A stretch of DNA of 64,000 nt, from assembly GCA_039000515.1 (NCBI GenBank), contig JBCFYV010000241.1, positions 1-64,000 on the forward strand. Reading direction: 5' to 3'. The notes beneath the pieces are model-generated. The model did not search any database. It worked only from the letters and a program-made list of their open reading frames with translations, and was not told the origin of the DNA. The stretch comes from Timema cristinae (taxonomy: Eukaryota > Arthropoda > Insecta > Phasmatodea > Timematidae). Shown here piece after piece: positions 24,325 to 36,110 of this stretch. Both the position numbers and the translations under genes were made by a program. Each line of letters starts with the position of its first letter. Positions within the stretch are counted from its first letter, which is position 1.

Positions 24325-25902
24325 TTACACAATGAATGATAAAATGAATGATGCTAAAATAAAGACATTTTTTATGTAATTATTTACACTTTTGAGGTGA
24401 ACAAGTGTGATAGTGAGTGATGTCGTGGGAAGGCAAGGATTTTTCCTTCTTAGGGATGGGCAGGTGGGTGGGGGATTTAGGGTAGGAAGTATGCCGTCAC
24501 CGTTTTCCAGGATGATGTCTACTTTTTCTTGCTTTTTTTTGTGCTGCTCTGATTTTGGCAAGGTATGGACAAAAAAAACTGGAGTATATTCATAAAAGTT
24601 GAGTTCTTTCAGTAGAGTGATGACTTCTCTGATGTCAGAGGCTGTAGTTTGTGCTGAGGGCTCAATTTGTTGAGTGTTGCGTCTGACCGCTTCTGCGTAG
24701 CTGTGGTAAATTCTTGCGGCTTCGTGGTTTGGGTGCTGGTTCGGTAGCCCGGGAAGTTCATTGGGCCGATGTTGGAGGGTGGTCTCGTCAGCCTGGTTTT
24801 CTTGTAGTCTTCTTGGTGAATTTTCTTGTCTAGCAGGGCCATGTAGACTGGACACCTGCTGTAATTGGCGTTATGGTCTCTTTTGCAGTTGACACAGAAG
24901 GCTGGGTGGTCGCGTCAGTCTTGGGACAGTTTTTGTAGAAGTGGTCTCCCAGGCATTTCACACACCTGGGGAGGTTGCTGCAGTATGTCAGGGTGTGTCC
25001 ATAGCGCTGGCACCTATGGCACTGGACAATGGAACTTAAAGTTCTATTCTTACTCTAGTAGCGTTGATATATTGGTCTGGAGGATGTCTTGATTGTGGTC
25101 GTCTTTGCCAGCGTCACTTTGAAAGTGGGAAGTCGGATTTCAGTCGATGTGGTGTTGTTACGCGTTTGGGGCTTTCGCGTGAACTGAGTCACGCTGGTCA
25201 CGTTGTAACCCCATGTCGGTCATTTTCTTCCTTGATGGCGTTGGTGGTCATGATGTGTGGCAGTCCGTGGATCACTAATTTGAGAGGTCTTTCCTGTCGT
25301 GGTGCAAATGTGTAGAATTTTTTGCTTCATATCTTTCAAGAGGTGTTTGATGAGTTCATAATCTTGCTTGGTCTCGGAGGTGATTTTTAGTCCGTCTTTC
25401 ACGAATGGATCTGATTGTTGATTCTGTCTCTTTTGCAGATTTGGCTATTTTTTGGTAGTTCTGTATGCCTTTGTGTAGATGGGTGGTGGTTTGAAGCCGG
25501 GGTTTTTGCTTCAGTATTTGTCTTGGGGTCGTTCTTATCTTCGTCATCGTCGGATCTTCAGTCTCCGTAGTGGTTCGAAGTTGTCGCAGTCACAGTCGGT
25601 GTTGGCTCATCTTGGAGTCTGGGACGTTTTTTTCCCCGTTCTGAGGCTCTTCTTTTTCTTCTGGCTTGAGAATGCCCCCTCCCCGTCCGGGGCTGACTCC
25701 ATAATTTCCTCTTCTGTCATGTAGTAGTATTCCTTTTCATACTTGAGTTGGTTGGTATCCCCAGCCTCGTTTTCCAAGAATACAAATTTAGTGTGTGTGA
25801 TCTTGAGTGATTTTCCCCACCTCAAGGTCTGTTTTCTTTCGGTTTCCATGTATTCTTGATTGTTTTTTTGAGGGAGGTCTTGTTGTGGCTGCGCGCTGCC
25901 AT
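24325..25902 (-). pseudogene. Jockey-B ORF1 (gag-like), gag-only element
   Basis: Begins at an ATG at 25902 (MAARSHNKTSLKK) and shifts into an acidic and Lys-rich region (EKEYYYMTEEEIMES). It then shows FVKDGLKI and FYTFAPRQERPLKLVIHGLP, a clear PRE_C2HC block. Three zinc knuckles follow: CHRCQRYGHTLTYC, CVKCLGDHFYKNC and CVNCKRDHNANYSRC, all with the expected Cys/His spacing once frames are adjusted. The C-terminal part contains SDIREVITLLKELN and ends by 24325. No endonuclease or RT follows on the minus strand before Jockey-A begins. The protein is clearly different in sequence from Jockey-A and Jockey-C gag. Confidence 0.72.
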
Positions 25903-25909
25903 CTCGCCA

Positions 25910-26420
25910 GCCCTGAAAAGGCTGTCTTGTGCCCGCGCGCAGTAAATCTCCTTCTTGCTCTCTTCGCCCCTCTTGGGTGACGCCGGTTCGGGGTCTTACT
26001 TCCCTTGGCGCGATCCCTGCATGCGTTGACCTCTGAGTAAATGTATTTTCGTGGTGAATATATGGGTCCGTTCGCGACCGAGGTGGTTTTGCAATCTCAG
26101 AGAAGACTTGTAGGTCTATACTTGAACTCGAATCACAGACACAGACACAGACAAAAGGCATGCTCCGATGCTTCCAAAAGGGGAGCACGAGAGCAAGTTC
26201 CAACACGTAAACCCACCAATTTGGTCACACCGTGTGGGTTCGCAAAAAATTTAAAAACGGGTTGTCGCGTTTCGCGAAGTCTGAAACAAAAAACAGAGAT
26301 TACATAATATTAGTAATATTGGGGTAAAAAAGGGGGGTAAAAATGAGAAACCGACTAAGGGTTTTTTAGAGTTACGTGCGGAGACACTACTCTATGGGGG
26401 GTGGGTGAGAGCCTCCCCCA
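25910..26420. other. Boundary region between Jockey-B 5' side and Jockey-C 3' side
   Basis: Contains a short CACAGA repeat (about 26133-26155). The minus-strand open stretch continues upstream of 25902 to 26206 without a good domain, and is probably 5' leader of Jockey-B. I see no clear poly(A) or target duplication marking the junction. Confidence 0.35.
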
Positions 26421-26429
26421 AACCACTGT

Positions 26430-29170
26430 TTCAAAATTAGCTATCCGAGCAGGGCTTTGGGACGTCGATGGCACCCACCAGGGTCGATGACGTAGTCCCC
26501 AAGCCCCTGGATAAGAGGATTGGTGGAAAACCCGGGAAGTCTAGCGTAAAAAGACTGCGCCAGTTTCCGGAAGTGGTCCTTGATGGTAGGGAATCCAGGT
26601 CACGATGAAGAGTTCATTCCGGACAACCAAGGTGCGCCCACAATGACCTCAGACATGCGCTCTGGAACGCCTGCATCCTCCTCATATACGTGTCCGCCAG
26701 GTGCCCCAAGCGGGGACACGCATAGTCGAGGATCGGCCCGAGCAGTGCTTGTACATGTCAGACCGTTCCTTGTAGACGGGGGGCTACCCTGTTAAGCAGT
26801 GGGCCTAGGACTCCCAGCCTTTGCCTCGCCTTGTTGAGTCTTTTTGTTGCAGTGTCGTCTCCAGGTCAGTTTTTGTCCAGCGTAAGTCCCAGGTACTTAA
26901 AAAACTGTCGCCCAAACTGACCTGTTTCCAAAAAAGCCGGAGTGGAGCCGGCCTGTAGTACTTTCTTTTCCATGTGAAGAGCATTGCAGTGCTCTTCCAC
27001 GTTAATACTTGTTCTCCAGGTTGTCAGCCACCCCTCCAACTGCGTCAGGTGCGTCTGGAGTCGCCTCTCCACCAGCTGCCCTCCCCACGACTCCGCTACA
27101 AAGCCGTGTCGTCCGCATACGAGCCAACTCGGTGCCTGGGGATTTTTGGAATGTCGTTCACATAGAGACTGAAGAGCAGGGGGCCCCCACCATGGAACCT
27201 GCGGCACCCAGCCCGGAGCTTCTGACTTGGGAGGTGGCGTTCCAAAGGTAGGGAAAAAGGTGCAGGGGGAAAGATAATTGAACAACCTTAACTAGGTAGA
27301 AGGGCAGGTTCAGGGAGAGGAGTTTGAAAAGGAACCCCCGTGCCAAACACGGTCGAAGGCCACGTCAAGAAAGACCAGCACCAGTCAGCCTGTTGTGTTG
27401 AATTTTCCTCGTAACCTTTTTCCACGAGCCGGACAAGTTGATGAGACGTAGCGTGTCCCCCCCCGAAAGCCGAACTGCTCGTCCCACCAAGATGCCCCCC
27501 CGAACATGTCGGGTCAGTTCGTCATTATTAGTCTCTCGAACAAATTTCCCCAGACAGTCGAGCAAGCTGATCGGTGGGGGTAGGACGAAGCTAGGGCAGG
27601 ATCCTTACCGGTTTATGAAACCCAAGAGGACGTAGGCATGCTTCCAGAGCTCGGGGAAGGGGAACTCAGGAACAGGACGGCGTTGAAATAACCCACAAGG
27701 AAGTTAATCGCCTCCAAGGGCAGCTTTCTGAGGACCGCTTACTGATACCGTCGGATCCGTGGGCCTTGTTTTTTCTTAGAGCGGGCTATCGCCCGTGACA
27801 TTTCTGTCCCACCTCCGGGGTTCGGGTTCACCCAAGGGTCTTGTAGAGACCGCGCTGATGACCTGCGCCACGTCGAAACGTGCACCGCGGTCTGAGGGGT
27901 TTTTCACTCGGTACAAATTGCGCCTCTAAGTGCTCAGCGAGAGCATCGGCCTTCTCCTGGTCGGGTTGGCCACCCCTTGCGATCACAATAGGCGGCCTTG
28001 GTGCGGGGACCCGCATCAAGTTCCTCGTCATTTGCCACAAGGACCTGTCCGCACGCACAGGCTCTCAATCTTTCCTCCCAGACACTGTTCCGGTATTCTC
28101 GGACCATCTCCCGAACCGCAATGGACTTTGCGACTCCAGTTGGCCTTGTTACCGGGTCCTCGAGATTTGCCAAGCCTTCCTACCGATTTTTCTCCCGGAC
28201 GTGCCTGAGGATAAATCGGGCAAAGAACCTGTGGCGCCCTCTTTAGGACGGTGCCTTTGGCGTCGAAGCTTCGAGCGACCCCTTTGGATGGGGGGAATTA
28301 TGAACTCCGCACCCGATCGATTTCCCCTTGCTGTTTTGAAAGGTAGGGGTGGGTCCCAACCTCTCTCAACACTTCGTAAACCTGTTTCCCAGTCAGTGCG
28401 CTTTAGGTGGGTTTTTCGGGGGGGGTCTATGAAGGACACCCGCGCGCCCAGGTTCACAGAACGGGGTTGTTTATCCGATCTAGCTCAGCTAGAGACTTCG
28501 ACAACCGCCTTCTATCCCTCTGGAGACAACGAAGTCTAGGACGTCCGGGAGATAGCGGGATTGAAAGGAAGTGGGTAGGGGTCGGAGGCCCGGCAGCCCC
28601 GGCGGCCCCCCTTAGATCTATGACGTCGCGGAGCAATCCGCCGCGAGCGCACATAATCCTAAGCCCCATGAAGGGTGCTTAGCGTTTGAAGTCACCACCG
28701 TTAAAACAGGCGTGGTACCCCGAAGCAGCCCTCCATGTCACCCTCGTGGCCTGGTCGAACCGGTGGTAGGAGGGAAGTAAGATGGAAATGAGAGCACTGG
28801 GCCAGTCGAGGTCACCAGTTGGATAGCCGTTGCTTCCATGTTTTTGGGGGGGGAGGAAGTGGATACGACGGGTGGTCAGGCCCCTTGGACCAGAAAACCA
28901 CCGTCCCACCCCTTCCCACATCCCCCGCTCGGTCATACGATGGCAGAAAACTCTGCTAAACGAGAAAACCCCATTGCGGAGTGCAAGTGGGTTTCTTCCC
29001 AGCAGCATTACATCGACACGATGCTTTGCCAAGAAACTTTCAAGCTCGCCCTTTTTCCCCGCGACTCCGTTTGGCCTTTCCAGAGTGCGAAACCGTAAGT
29101 CCTTCAGCACTGGTGGTCCTCTATTGGGTGCACTGCCATTGAGGACCAGGTAGAGGATGATGTGCTCCAT
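26430..29170 (-). pseudogene. Jockey-C ORF2 (APE endonuclease and reverse transcriptase)
   Basis: The start ATG at 29170 sits two bases past the ORF1 stop. The endonuclease part reads NGVAGKKGELESFLAKHRVDV, MLLG, then after slips HRMTERG, GGDF (28.69 kb) and ARGRLLRD-like sequence. An ELD...NPVL motif near 28.47 kb sits where SDHNPV is expected, altered or frame-shifted. RT pieces: SLLDCLGK (27.56 kb), GAxLDVAFDRVWHGG in two frames, an LLFSLYVNDIP-like block and YADDTAL near 27.1 kb. Then LEGWLTTWRTSINV and FKYLGLTLDKN follow, and a thumb region with GAPWLVRN near 26.6 kb. No RNase H is seen. Frameshifts are frequent. Confidence 0.7.
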
Positions 29171-29172
29171 GA

Positions 29173-31750
29173 TCAGGTGGCCAGGTTACTCCTCGGAGAC
29201 TCCGGACCTTCCTCAAGAGACTCAATGAAAAGTCCCATGGGTCCAGTCCCGGAAAACCTTTGAGTAGCTAAATGCAATTTTTTGAGCTTTGCAGCAAACA
29301 TCCCCGGGGGGTGGGGGTTACAGGGGTACAAGGGTTGGGATTTGGGAGTGGAAGGAAAAGGGTTGGAAGGGTGTAGGATGGCAGGTGGGTTGGGATAGGG
29401 AGAGGAGGGGCTCGGGGGGCCCGCCAAAGGGGTTAACGGTTTCCCCGGTTCGTTTTGGGGTTCGGCAGGTCCCCGGGGCCGGGGTGGGGGGGTACTCTCT
29501 TTGACAGCACACGGCGAATAAGTCCTGGCTTTGGGTTTGGGTGGGTCACTTTCGCCCTCCTTCCGAAACGTCCCCCGGGTTTTGGCCCCCCTTGGCCCAC
29601 CCCCCCTTTTGAGGCTTGGGGGCCCGCACATTCCCTGCCCCCCGAAGGACCTGACGGGGAAGCCCCGCCACCCGGGGGAAGGGGCCCTAAAAAGGCGGCA
29701 CTTGGGGGGAGATCGCCTTTCCCTGGGGCACCCCCCCCTCCGGGCACCACCACAAACCCACACCTGGGTTACGCGGCAACCCCCCCCCCCCAATGCCAAA
29801 ACCGGGAAACAGTTCTTGAAAAACCCGGGGCCCCCGGGAATTTTACTTCTTCACCTAAACGGGGCCCGCACAGGACTGATGGGGAATACACCTTGCGGTG
29901 TGCTCCCCGGGCGTAGAGAGAAAACAAATTCGGAAACCCGCTCCCTTTTCCCCCCGGTTTTATCCCGCTTCCGGGGGAGGCCCCTTGGAGGTTTTCAGGG
30001 GGGAAACCCATCTCCACTAGCCCCTTTGGATGTCGTCGGGTTTGCCTGTCGGGGTCCCTTTCACCAAACCCCCTGCCATTCGCTCCCGTCCCAGCTCGGG
30101 GGAAACCAAGCGGCCCCCCAAGCTCGAAAAAAACTTTAGGGCGCGGAAATTTTCCTCCGACCCCACGGGCGCACGGGGTCCCCGGGCCCCTGACCCCTCC
30201 ACAGGCTCCGAACCTTTTGGACCGGAGGGCCCCTCGCCAATTGGAGTACCCCTCCCATCACACAAAATGATGGGGGGGATTTCCCCCCTTCGTTTTCCCA
30301 CCGGCCCAACCAATCCGGCTGGGGTGAGAAACGGCTTGCTTTTTACCCGCGGGTTTTCCCCCCTTCCCCCTTTCCCCACCTGGCGCACCCGGCCCCGGGC
30401 CCCCGCTGGCCCCCCTCTCATCCCAAGTCCGCCAAAAAGGTTAGGGTTCCCCCCCCACAGCTTCCGGGTTTGCCCCCTTTCCCCCTTCGGGGGGTTTTTA
30501 GGTCCAAAAACCTTCAGACTCATCTCCCCCCGGTCGACCATCGCGCATAAACGGGGGGTCTGGTCCGAAAAGCCCTCCACCCCAGGGATCCCCGAGCTGT
30601 CAAACGCGCGGCGTCACCCGGCTTCCAAACTGAAAAAATTCATCGGGCTTTCACACCTACCGACCCCCCTTGGGGGGGGTCCGGGTTTTACCGGGTTTTT
30701 GAGCCCCCTTTCTTACGCTTGCGCAGTGCCCCTTGCAGGGCTTTTGCGGAGGACGGCAGGGCCCCCCTGGCGGGGTTGCGTTGGGACCCCTTTTTCCCAC
30801 CCACGTGCTGGCGGGGTTTTCGCCACCCCCCCGGTTTCGGGTGCGGCCCTAAAAAGGGCCCCAGGGTTTTTGCCATCACGGCCCTCACCCCCTGTAGTCG
30901 GGGGGCCCCCCGGGGCCGCCCCCATCGGTATTGCTCCGACCTTTGAAGGGGGGGGCATGCCTTAAGCCAGGCCCGAGGGGGCGTGCCGGAACCCCCCGGG
31001 GGATCGCCGCGGCACGCCCCCGGTAGCGGGGGGGCCCCCTGGGTTCACCTTGGCCACTTGGGCCCACCCCCGCCGGATTTTGGGAGGTCCGTGGCCGGTT
31101 TTTGGCCCGTAAGGGCCGAAATTACCCGGGGGGTGCCAGACGGGTTTTGGGTCCGGGACCTCCCCCCAGAATTTTTGGGGGCCCCCCCAAAACCTCCCCC
31201 GTTGGTTGGATGCGCCCCCCCCCCGGTAAAGGGGGGGGGACCCCCAGCTTTTCCCTAGAAAGGGCCGATTTTTTTTGGCCCCAAAAAGGGCCGTTTGTCA
31301 CCCGGGGGGGCTCTACTCACCCCGGCCGCGCACGCTCGGGTCCGGGGAAATTTGGGGGGCCCCGCGATTCGGCAGCCCCTCAGGCTTTTGCCCCTCAAGG
31401 GGCCTGCCTTAAAGCTCCCCCTTGGGGGTTGGGCGGACCCCTTTCCCCCGGACGAGTCCTTTCCCTGCCGGAGGACCCCTTTTTCCCCCCCAGGAAGATT
31501 TCCAATTTTCCCCCAAAAAGGGCGGCGACAAACCGCCGTTGACGGCGGACCCCCCGCCGCTCGCCGCCAATTTTTCTTCCCGGGGGCGGCCCCCCGGGCC
31601 CCGGGGTTTTCCTCCCTCATCCGGGGGCTTTCCCACCCCACCCAACACCTTTTTCACCTCAAAACCGGCTCCATCCGAAGAAAACGCCCCAAAGATTCAA
31701 AAGCCAGGAAAACCCAAAGGGAGGCGGGGCGACCCTTGCACCCCATGAAG
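29173..31750 (-). pseudogene. Jockey-C ORF1 (gag-like), frame-shattered
   Basis: Ends at 29173 just before ORF2. The C-terminal half is very Pro-rich. Near 29.7-29.9 kb the minus strand reads a CHRC-like then CCNCGGNH-like knuckle pair with slips. Near 30.0-30.15 kb it reads a GLP...LVEMGFPPEN stretch resembling the PRE_C2HC block seen in Jockey-A and Jockey-B. Upstream of this nothing is certain. Long C and G runs prevent choosing a start. Confidence 0.45.
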
Positions 31751-31759
31751 GCGGGGCTG

Positions 31760-34700
31760 ACAGTGGGACAAAAAAAATCCCAAAAAAGGAGTTAAAATGG
31801 CAAAACGGGTGAATTTTTATTTCCAATGGGGACTCCAAAAAGGAACAAAAAGGACATATTTACATCGACAGGGTTTATAATCCTGGTTTTTTTATCGAAA
31901 GCTGCGAGAAAAAGGGGCGAAACAAAAAAAAATTACCACCAAGGTCTTTAAGATAATTTGGGGAAAAATTAATTTAGATGGGGAAAGCAATGTTTCAGAA
32001 GACCCAAAGATAGGGTGTAAGGGAACCGGGGTTTAAAAAAGAAGGAAGTTGTTCCAATCCATCAGTTACAAAAGAAAAAAAAGCCAGCAAAAAACCTGGT
32101 TTAAAAAAAAAAAAATTTGCAAACAAAGTACTTTTTTCCTTTTTTTTTCTTTGTTTAACGGGCGGAAATTTTGCTATGCAAATTTACAAAAAAAAAATTT
32201 TAAAATAATTTTGGCATGGAATTATATTTTTTTTAAAATTTTTTTTTTTTTCTATAACTATTGATCTAATTTGAGATATTGTGTTTTGGGAAAATTTTAA
32301 CAGTCGAAAATAAAACCTTGAAAATTCATGATTTTTTTTTTTTAAAATTATTTTTAAGCTTTGTTTTTTTTTCATCATTTTTTTTATTTAATTTTTTTAA
32401 AAACAAAGGGGATTTTAAATAAAGAATTTTTTTTTTCCAAACTTTTTTCTTTAAAAAATTTATGACAAACCCCCAAATATATAACAAACTTACTGTTTTG
32501 GAAAACCAAAACTTTAAAATTTTAAAATTAAATTTTTTTCATGTCCAAAAAACTTTTTTATAAAAAAAAATAATTAAATTTTTTTTCAATCTTTGAAACG
32601 GTCCGGGAGGAAAAATTCGTTTAAAAAACGATAATAGGACATTTTTGCAAGGTGAAGGGGGAGGGGGATGTTGAAAAAAATTTATTCCCCAAAAAGGGCC
32701 CAAAATTTAAAAATAGGGGCAAAAAGGCAGAAAATTGATGAGGTTTTAAATATTTTTTAGAATACAAAAGATGTTGTGGTCCCAAGAAAATTGGTTATAA
32801 AATTATGTCAAAAATTAGGAAAGGAAAAGAAGGGGGAAATTGCCCCTTTCCTCTACAATAAAAGAATTAACAAAATTTTTTCACTTGATCAACACGTACA
32901 ACAACCCAAAAAGGGTTGTAAATGGGTGATAAGTATTATTATTTTTAGTTTTAATTAAATAGGGGTTGGAGATGAGGCAGGTTCTTTGGGGGGTTTTCAT
33001 ACTTTGCGGAAGGTGAGGGGAAAACCTTTAGGAATAAAAAACCAATGCACCTCGGATGGGGCCACAATCCCCGCTCGCCCAAAAATTTTTTGCAAAAAAA
33101 AGCCTTAACTTTGGAAAGAAGCGGTCCCGTTTAAAAAATTTAATTTAAAATTTTCACGCACGGGTTGAATTAAATGAAATTTCAAAAAACATATTAAAAT
33201 ATTTTTTTTTAATTCAAAACGATAAAAATTTTATATACTTACCTTTTTTTTATCCAAATTTTAAAAGACAAAAAATTATTTTTTTTTCCCCGGGGGTTTT
33301 GATAAAGTCGTTTTTTTTTTTATTTTTTTGATTTCTTTTTACAGAAATGGTTTTTCCTTTAAAAACTCGTAATACACAACATTTCTTAAAAAACGTGCCG
33401 GGTTATAATTTCCCGCGAACACTGTGTATCGCAGCGCAAAGTTACACATTGCCTTGAGTTTTCCGAGAGTTCATTTGTTCAATCTTACACCATAGGGCCC
33501 AAACAAAAAAGCCCACAAACATTTTTTGAATTAAAAAAAATGTCCCCTTTTTTTTTTAGAACTTATGAGTTGAAAAAAAAAAATATTTCACTGATTCCAA
33601 AAAACCCCTTCACTTTTGGAAAAATTGTATTAATACAACTTGTGATTGGGAATGCCCGGCCTCCCCGTGGGGCGGATCCCCGTTAACTGTAGGGGTTTTC
33701 CTTTATCTCACAATCCCTTCCTAACCAGTAGCGTAAGGCGTAACCCGAACGGGTGAAAAAACCCGGGCTAAAAAATATTAAAAATTTTAATTATTATTAA
33801 AAAAATTTTTTTTTTTTATTATTTCAATCTTTTAGCTTGCGTCGAGAAGGGGGGGAAATAAAAAAGCTTTTTTTTTAAATCATTTTCAACTTTTTAGGCT
33901 GGGGGAATCAAAACAGGAAAAAAAAATATTGACCTAAAAAATGGAATGCCCCAAAATTTAAAATTTACCCCCCCTTTTTCCCCTTTTCATTTTTCTTTCC
34001 TTCAATTTGGGGGAGTGTATAGAAGCAAAAAAAAAAAAAAAAAAAATTAACTAAGTTTTTTAAAAATTTTAATTAAACTAATCTTTTAATTAAAAAAACT
34101 TTCAAAAAACTTTCTGGGAAAAAAAAAAAATTAAAATTTTTTTAAAACATATCAATTATGCACTTTTCTTGTGACATCGTAGGGGTTTGAAAGTTGGGAA
34201 TTTGTTTTTTTTCCAATATCCTTGGAAATACTCTCAAGGTAAAAAGGGGAAAAAGGAGTAATTCCCCGGGTGTCTTTCAATTTTAGGGCCACAACAAAGG
34301 GGAATCGTAAAATTTTGGGTTTTTTCTTCTTTTTCCAAATTAAAGTTGGGCGTTTTTAAATAGGTTTTTCCCTTTTTGAAGTTTTAAAAGGGAATTTAAT
34401 TTTTGGAGCTTTTTTAAAATCCCCGTTTTTTTAGAAAAAACTCTCCTTTTTTGTTTCAAGGAAAATTTTTTTGACGTGTTTTCAAGTTGAAATTTTTTAC
34501 AAAATTTAAGGATTTCTAAATTTTTTAAAATTTTTTTGGGGGATTTTTTTATGAAAACCTTGGGTTTCTTTAAATAAATTTGGGTCTATTTCTTTTTTAG
34601 TCCCCAAAAATTTTTGGAAGGTAATGTAAAGGGGATCATGAAAATGTTTAATGATTAAAAAAACTTTTTTTAAATTTTTAGATTCAAAAACAAAAATTGA

Positions 34701-35600
34701 GTTTTTTTTTGCCAAAAAATTAAAAAAAAATTTTTATTTTATTTGGAATTTTTAAATATTGTTTTAAAAACTACTTAAAAAGCCCCACCTTTCCATTTTA
34801 CCCAAAAAAAAAATTTTTTTTGGTCCAAAAAAAAACTTTTTAAAAGGGGGAGCCAAGTTTCTTTTTAAACCCCCCCTTTTCCCGGGGATTTTTGGGTTTT
34901 TAAGCCGTTTTCCAAAAGGAGCCAAATTAAAAATTTTATTTGAAAATTTGAGAGGGCCTTACTTGCTTCTTAATGTTTTCCTTATTTTTTAAGTTTTCGA
35001 GCTTTAAAAAATTTTTTGACCTTTTTTAGAGGGGTTTTTTTTAATTGAAAGCGTTTTACAAAAAAAATTAAAAACTTTCAACGGGGGGTTTGAAACCAAT
35101 TAAGGATTGACAATTTTAAAAAAAGCTTTAGAGTGGCCCCCTTCCCGGTAAATTTTCTTTAGCCTTCCTGTAAAAAGGGTTGTAAGTAATTTAAGAAGCC
35201 CTGGGAGGATTTTCGTTACTTTTTTCCCGGATTAGGTAAAAAAGGGAAAAATTAATTGCCCTAAAAAGTTCCCCTTCATTTCTTTATTTGGGGGTTTAAG
35301 TTCGTTTTTGGGTTGAAGCACTTCCATTTTCAAGTGGTTTTGTTTTTCTAAAAGACCAAATTTTTTTTTTTATTAAAAGTTGAAAAAGCATTGACACCAT
35401 TTCCGTTTTTCACCTTACAGAAAAATTCAAACCCCAAAAAACATTGGCCCTCCTTTGAGTACGATCTCTTAACAAAAAGGGAACGGTTTTTGGAAACAAA
35501 TAAAAATTTTGAAAAAACTCCAAAAGCCAAAATCTTTAAAAATACTTGAAATTTAGGTAGGCCTATTATCAAATACCCCCAAGAACGGGTCCAAAATTTG
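31760..35600. other. AT-rich, homopolymer-inflated spacer
   Basis: Dominated by A and T runs and by doubled-looking short runs. Short islands of ordinary sequence (33.40-33.50 and 33.64-33.76 kb) contain nothing recognised. No gene is assigned. Confidence 0.55.
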
Positions 35601-36110
35601 GGGGGCAAAAAAACCCTTTTGGTTAAAAAAAAAGTCCTTTCCCCCTTTTTGTTTTTCTTGCCCAACCCTGGGGAGGGGTTTAAATTCCCGATTTCTTGGT
35701 AAAGGCATAAAAAAAGGGGCAAAATTTCAATTACCCCGCAAACAAATATTTTAAAACTTTCCTTTTTCCCTTTTTTTTTTTCCCTTTGTTTTTTTTCCTT
35801 CCTTTTACCTTTTTTTTTCTTTACCTTTTTTTCATTATTTTTTTTTTCCCTTTTTTTCCCTTTGACTTTTTTCCCACAAAGGGTTTTCCCTTGTTGAGAC
35901 CTTGGTTAAAAACGGTTTGGTTTTTTTATTGGGAACCCCGTTTCCGGGTGAAAGGGCCCCGGTTTTAAAAAACTTTAGAAGGGGAGGGTGAAACCCGGGT
36001 TTTCCCATTTAAAAAGACCTTGGGTTTAAAGGAGGGTTTGGATAAAATTGCAATTTCCTGCTACATTTGCTACCCTTTTTTTTCCGGCGATGTCCATATA
36101 AAGGTTTTTC

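Larger units (their letters stand above)
26430..31750 (-). mobile_element. Jockey-C: GC-rich Jockey-clade non-LTR retrotransposon, degraded
   Basis: ORF1 (about 31.7 kb to 29173) then ORF2 (29170 to about 26.43 kb), both minus strand and linked by TGATCATG, so that ORF1 stop and ORF2 start are two bases apart. Composition is far more GC-rich than anything around it. From 29.3 to 31.7 kb G and C runs are lengthened, as A and T runs are elsewhere, so ORF1 is almost unreadable. The ends are approximate, because no poly(A) or target duplication is visible. Confidence 0.65.

Noticed and set aside
24407..25724. Several plus-strand open frames of 60-83 codons
   Set aside because: Shadows of Jockey-B gag; apparent Cys motifs on this strand do not keep knuckle spacing.
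27880..28539. 219-codon open frame on the plus strand
   Set aside because: Antisense to the endonuclease/RT linker of Jockey-C ORF2.
30030..30965. 311-codon open frame on the plus strand, Pro/Gly-rich
   Set aside because: Lies in the GC-run-rich Jockey-C ORF1; GC-rich sequence lacks stops on both strands by chance.
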